DNA of 64,000 nucleotides, taken from the NCBI GenBank assembly GCA_964035795.1, contig OZ038324.1:8506878-8570877 (forward strand), read 5' to 3'. Below the pieces are notes generated by a model. It was given only the letters and a program-made list of their open reading frames with translations, had not been told where the DNA came from and did no database searches. The position numbers were made by a program, and so were the translations under genes. Source of the stretch: Pterobdella sp. o SKG-2022. Taxonomy: Eukaryota; Annelida; Clitellata; Hirudinida; Piscicolidae. Of this stretch, positions 59,882 to 64,000 are shown piece by piece. Each line of letters begins with the position of its first letter. Position 1 is the stretch's first letter.

Positions 59882-62800
59882 GAGAACAGAGGTGTGACAA
59901 TAATGTTGAATGTGACAATAATGTTGAATGTGACAATCTTGCATCACTTATACCAGCTTCAACATCATCAACAACACCAAGAAAACTATCATCAACAACA
60001 ACAAAATACAAAGAATATAAACAACAAAAATGCAAAAAAGATAAAAAACAACAATATTACTGTCAAGACAAAACTAACACGCAACAAAATTATTTTAAAT
60101 AACAGAAAAAATTTGAAAAAACTTCAAATCAGAAATAATTTCATCACGGTTTTTGTGGGAATTAAAAAGATTTCAACAAAAAACGGTGAAAAAAAAAGCG
60201 GGAAAAAATTCATCATGAAACAAAAGACCTAATTTGAGACGTTCGTTTCTTACGGGATTTATTGACAATTGATCAAAATCAGCATAGTTTTCATATTGTT
60301 TTAGAGACATCGTAAGTATCTTGTATTTTATAGGTTCAGTTTTTATTCTTCAGAAAATGAGGATCCCAAAGAAACTTTATTTTAAAGGAAATAAAATTCT
60401 CGATGAGTCGCTAATGAATTATGATAAGATTGTACTTATCTAAAATTTTAGTTTCTTTGAAATAAAATATCTTTGAAATACTCATTTTTTGAAGAATAAG
60501 AACTCAAAGCTTTCATATTGCTTTAAGTACGTTTATTTTGAAAAATCTTCAAAACCAATTCAAAATTTCAAATTAGACAAAAACAGTTTTTTGATTAAAA
60601 AATTAAAAAAAGTTAGTTAATTAAAAATATTTATTTTTTGGTCTATTTTATTTTGCTAAAAACTCAAATATATACTATAGTTGTGCCAATTTTGTTTTTA
60701 TCTTCAGCTATAAAAACAAATTAAATTTCTTAAAAGTAAAATAAATTTCAATTTTGCGCAGAAATAAAAATAATTAGGATTTCAAAAATTTTCTCGCGTT
60801 TAGTGCAGACAATGTTGATTAAGAAAACAACCAAAGTAACAACAAAAATATTAGTGTATAAAAAAAATAACAATAAAAAACGACCAACCAATAACCTTAA
60901 TAGGATAAAAAAATTAATAACGATAGTTTGAAAATTTCAAAAAACCTTTGTAAACAATTTTTATTTGAAAAATCAGTAAGATCAACAGCAAAAAAAATAA
61001 GGATTTGCACTACTGCATAAACTACAAGACAGATTAAGGAAGGGGAAATGCGCGGAGAAGCATAAGACCCAAAAGCGGATAAAAAAATGCATTCAAAATC
61101 TGAAATATTTTTATGCAAAACAATTATTTTGAGATAAATTATCAGCAAAAATTTCGCAAAACTATGAAATTGTACTAAAAAAAGAATAAAAAATTGGTGA
61201 GAACAAAAAAATAACGCATAAAAGGATGATGATGATGGGAAAACCCTCAAAAAATAATTAAAGTTTAAATGATACTTGAAAAAATTAATGATATAGCGCT
61301 CAACATTTTAAAGCCAACCACTTTGAAACAAAAAGATTTCTCTTAATAAAAGTATTAATTTTGAAAAATGTCAATTTTTTTTCGATATTTTCACATTTTT
61401 TGTAATTTATTGATAATTCAAATGTAATATATTTCGGTGATTTCGAATTAAAATATTAATTTCGAAAAAAACTGATTTATTTAAAATTGATTTTTTTTTA
61501 TTCAAATATCAATTAGCATTATCCATGTTTGAACTTTTATAGATTTTTGTTTTTAATTGATGAATGGAAGTTTTGAAAGATTTGTTTCAGTATTTAAAGA
61601 GCAAATTGTTTGGAGTTTTTCAATTTTTGTTAAATTGTTAGTCTTCAAAATTAGAAAAACACAAATAATTATATTTTTATTCTAATTATTTATGAAATTG
61701 TTTCTACTGTGTCTGTTGAGAGCTTTTTCAATATAAATTAATAAAAGACTGGTAAGATTCTCAAAAATAGAAGTTTAAAAGAAAAAAATGCTCTGGAAAT
61801 AAAGTTTTAAAAATCTAGTTGTGCGCAGGTTTCAGAGCGGTAATGCTGTTTATGGAGGGAAAATTACGCAAAAAACGTATTTAGAAACCGAAATAAAAAA
61901 TGAGAAAAAGAATGAATGAAGAACAGGTTAAAAAAAAGAAAGAAGCTGTATGAGATGGGAGCATGAAAAGAGATGAAGATGATTAAGAGAAAAATTCTGA
62001 TTCACAGAGTAAAGTAAGCAAAACATCAACGCAGATTTATCAATCCGGAAGATAACATATTATCATTTAACCATAAAATGCCTGAAAAATTCAACTCGAG
62101 TGACTTTTTGTTTGAAGTTATATTTTTTAGTGAATAATGATTTGAGTAATTATAGTTAAAAAATTGTTTTTTAGTGAGTGAGGCTGTTTTAATTTCAAAG
62201 AAAAACATTGGAAACCACCGTTGAGGACACAAAATGTTTCCCAAAAAATTCTCGAAGATTTTTTTCTCAGTATTTACATTTCAAATTAAAATTTACTGTT
62301 TTGAACCAAAAAATTGAATTTATTTTTAAGACATATTTAGGAATTTCATTGTAACACAACAGTCAGTTGAAGACCAACGATTTTTTGTGCTGTTATTCAA
62401 AGTCCTGGTTATAAAGATAGACGAATTCATGGAAGTTTCATCGAGAATGTTATAAAAACGCAAACAGACCATATTTAGGTCGTTGTTCACACACCTATAA
62501 CATCAACCTCTGATTCAGCCCCTCCACAATCATTGTTCTTTTATAAAAGACATTTCTTTTGGCTTTTATTTCTGGCTCGCAACAATTGGGCTTTTGTGCA
62601 TAGTGGTAACAAAAAAATGCTTTTTTATATTGTGTAATGTTCTCATTTTGTCAGTGTAGAATGTTAACACACTAATAAAAATTTTTGTTTTTATAACTAA
62701 AGCAGCTTATTCGCTGACATTGTGCCAAAAATGGCTGATTCTTTAAAACTTCCAAAAAGTCATTAAACCCTTTCATCGCTTACAATATTAAACTATTATA

Positions 62801-64000
62801 TAAAAAATGCCATTGCTAAAAATTCTTTGTTTCCATGCAGACCATCATCACTTGGCAGATGTCACTACTTGTCTTTGATCACGGACACAGATATTTGACT
62901 CTTGTGTTTGTCCTATTGATTTATCTAATGTTCTCCACTTTTCGTCTTTCTGCACTCAGAACCGTTGAGACAATAATTTTTTTATATAAGTTTTTCTTCA
63001 ACATATGTGGCTTGACTCAGAATTAGCTTACTAAAATATAAACACAAGAAAACATTTTTCAATATTTTTATCACGAAGTTCTTTAAATTTTTTTTGAAAA
63101 CCAAAGACTCTGTAATAAACTTTCAAAACTTTTGTTCCGTATTCCTTTATTCTACTCAGTGCATCATGGCAGAATATGCCGTAGTGGATGCCAAGGAAGC
63201 GAGTATATAAGACAAAAAAATAATTCACGAATTATCTTTGGAAACCCCTTCTCAAAACCTGTTACATATTGAAATAATACATTAAAATAGTTTTTAAATT
63301 TATTTTTAAAAAGAAAAAATTCTTATAAAGATCACAAAAAATTGGAATGGTCCTTATAAAGTTATGCAGAGAAGAAAAAGTTATCTGTTATCATAAACAA
63401 TAAAAAATCTAATTCATCAAAAAATATTGTTATTGATTATGTAATTATTGCTATTTTTATTTTTATTTTTATTGTTTTTTCTTATTATTTTTGCTGTTGT
63501 TATCTTCATTATGATTTTATCATTTCTATTCTTCTTATTGTTTCGGTTATTATTAATTTTATTGTTATGATTGTGGATATTTTGATTATGATTGTGAACT
63601 CATAAAAGAGTACATCCCTAATGAATGTGTTTCCTACTATTAATAGCACCGGTAGAATTATTTCTATTTGTGACTATTATTGTTATGATTGCAACTTTTA
63701 TCGTTAGTATTGTTACTGGAATATTTATTATTGTTGATAATATTCCTACTATTCATTTTATTATCTTCATTATTATTACTGTTGTTATTCTAACCGTTAC
63801 CAGAGTTACCACAATATTTTTATCATTGCTAGTTTTATTACTATTTTTAGCTTTATTCTTATTGTTATTATGATTCTTAGATTTATTTCTCTTATTATTG
63901 GTTATATCACTCAACAAATGCGGCGTTTTGGCTTATGCTGCGTGATCTGGCACAAGAAGAGGGGTAACTGAGTTTTTATATTGAATGAGTTCGAATGAAT
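59882..64000. other. AT-rich terminal region without a supported gene
   Basis: 4.1 kb of AT-rich DNA. A hairpin gataagattgtacttatc at 60423-60440 resembles the dispersed repeat core. Weak open segments at 63031-63228 (minus) and about 63900-63960 (plus) were examined but not accepted. The GPCR 3' UTR must lie at the left end. Confidence 0.5.

Noticed and set aside
63031..63228. Minus-strand open segment with mixed charged residues
   Set aside because: It has no ATG in good context, no partner exons and no recognised motif; it may be chance or a decayed element.
63900..63960. Plus-strand segment reading NAAFWLMLRDLAQEE before a GTAACT donor
   Set aside because: It looks exon-like but lies at the window edge with no convincing acceptor; a weak thought of CDC14 (NAAFLIG) could not be supported.

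Overview
The window is AT-rich nuclear DNA from an invertebrate metazoan. The evidence is spliced GT-AG genes whose neighbours are junctophilin, a SoxB-type HMG factor, a peptide-type rhodopsin GPCR, an augmin-like subunit and UVRAG. The phylum cannot be fixed from sequence alone. Most genes have many short exons and small introns. I rebuilt each gene by splicing candidate exons with matching phase and comparing the protein with what I remember of the family. Every multi-exon model given as complete has a total coding length divisible by three. No transcript or database search was available.

Layout. From 1 to about 40.4 kb is gene-dense: ALG11 (-, cut by the left edge), a HAUS7-like augmin subunit (-), RABGGTA (+), junctophilin (+), a transmembrane thrombospondin-type-1 protein with a very large low-complexity tail (-), a dihydrodiol-dehydrogenase-like oxidoreductase (-), mitochondrial GFM2 (+), a SoxB-like factor (+), UVRAG (-) and MEPCE (+). 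Three pairs are divergent with short intergenic gaps: HAUS7/RABGGTA, DHDH/GFM2 and UVRAG/MEPCE.

From about 40.4 to 58.4 kb is gene-poor and full of micro- and minisatellites, including about 620 bp of nearly pure ACT triplets. Only small two-exon candidates were found there: a 35-residue membrane micropeptide, a 78-residue ORF and one orphan exon. An intronless FMRFamide-receptor-like GPCR lies at 58.5-59.9 kb, and the last 4 kb holds no gene I can support.

The genes are mostly unrelated housekeeping and signalling functions: N-glycan assembly, Rab prenylation, spindle microtubule nucleation, mitochondrial ribosome recycling, Vps34 complex II and 7SK capping. The most unusual object is the TSP1 transmembrane protein (18.4-24.6 kb). 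A 62-nt intron directly after its membrane segment would, if retained, end the protein at once and remove a tail of about 1,570 residues.
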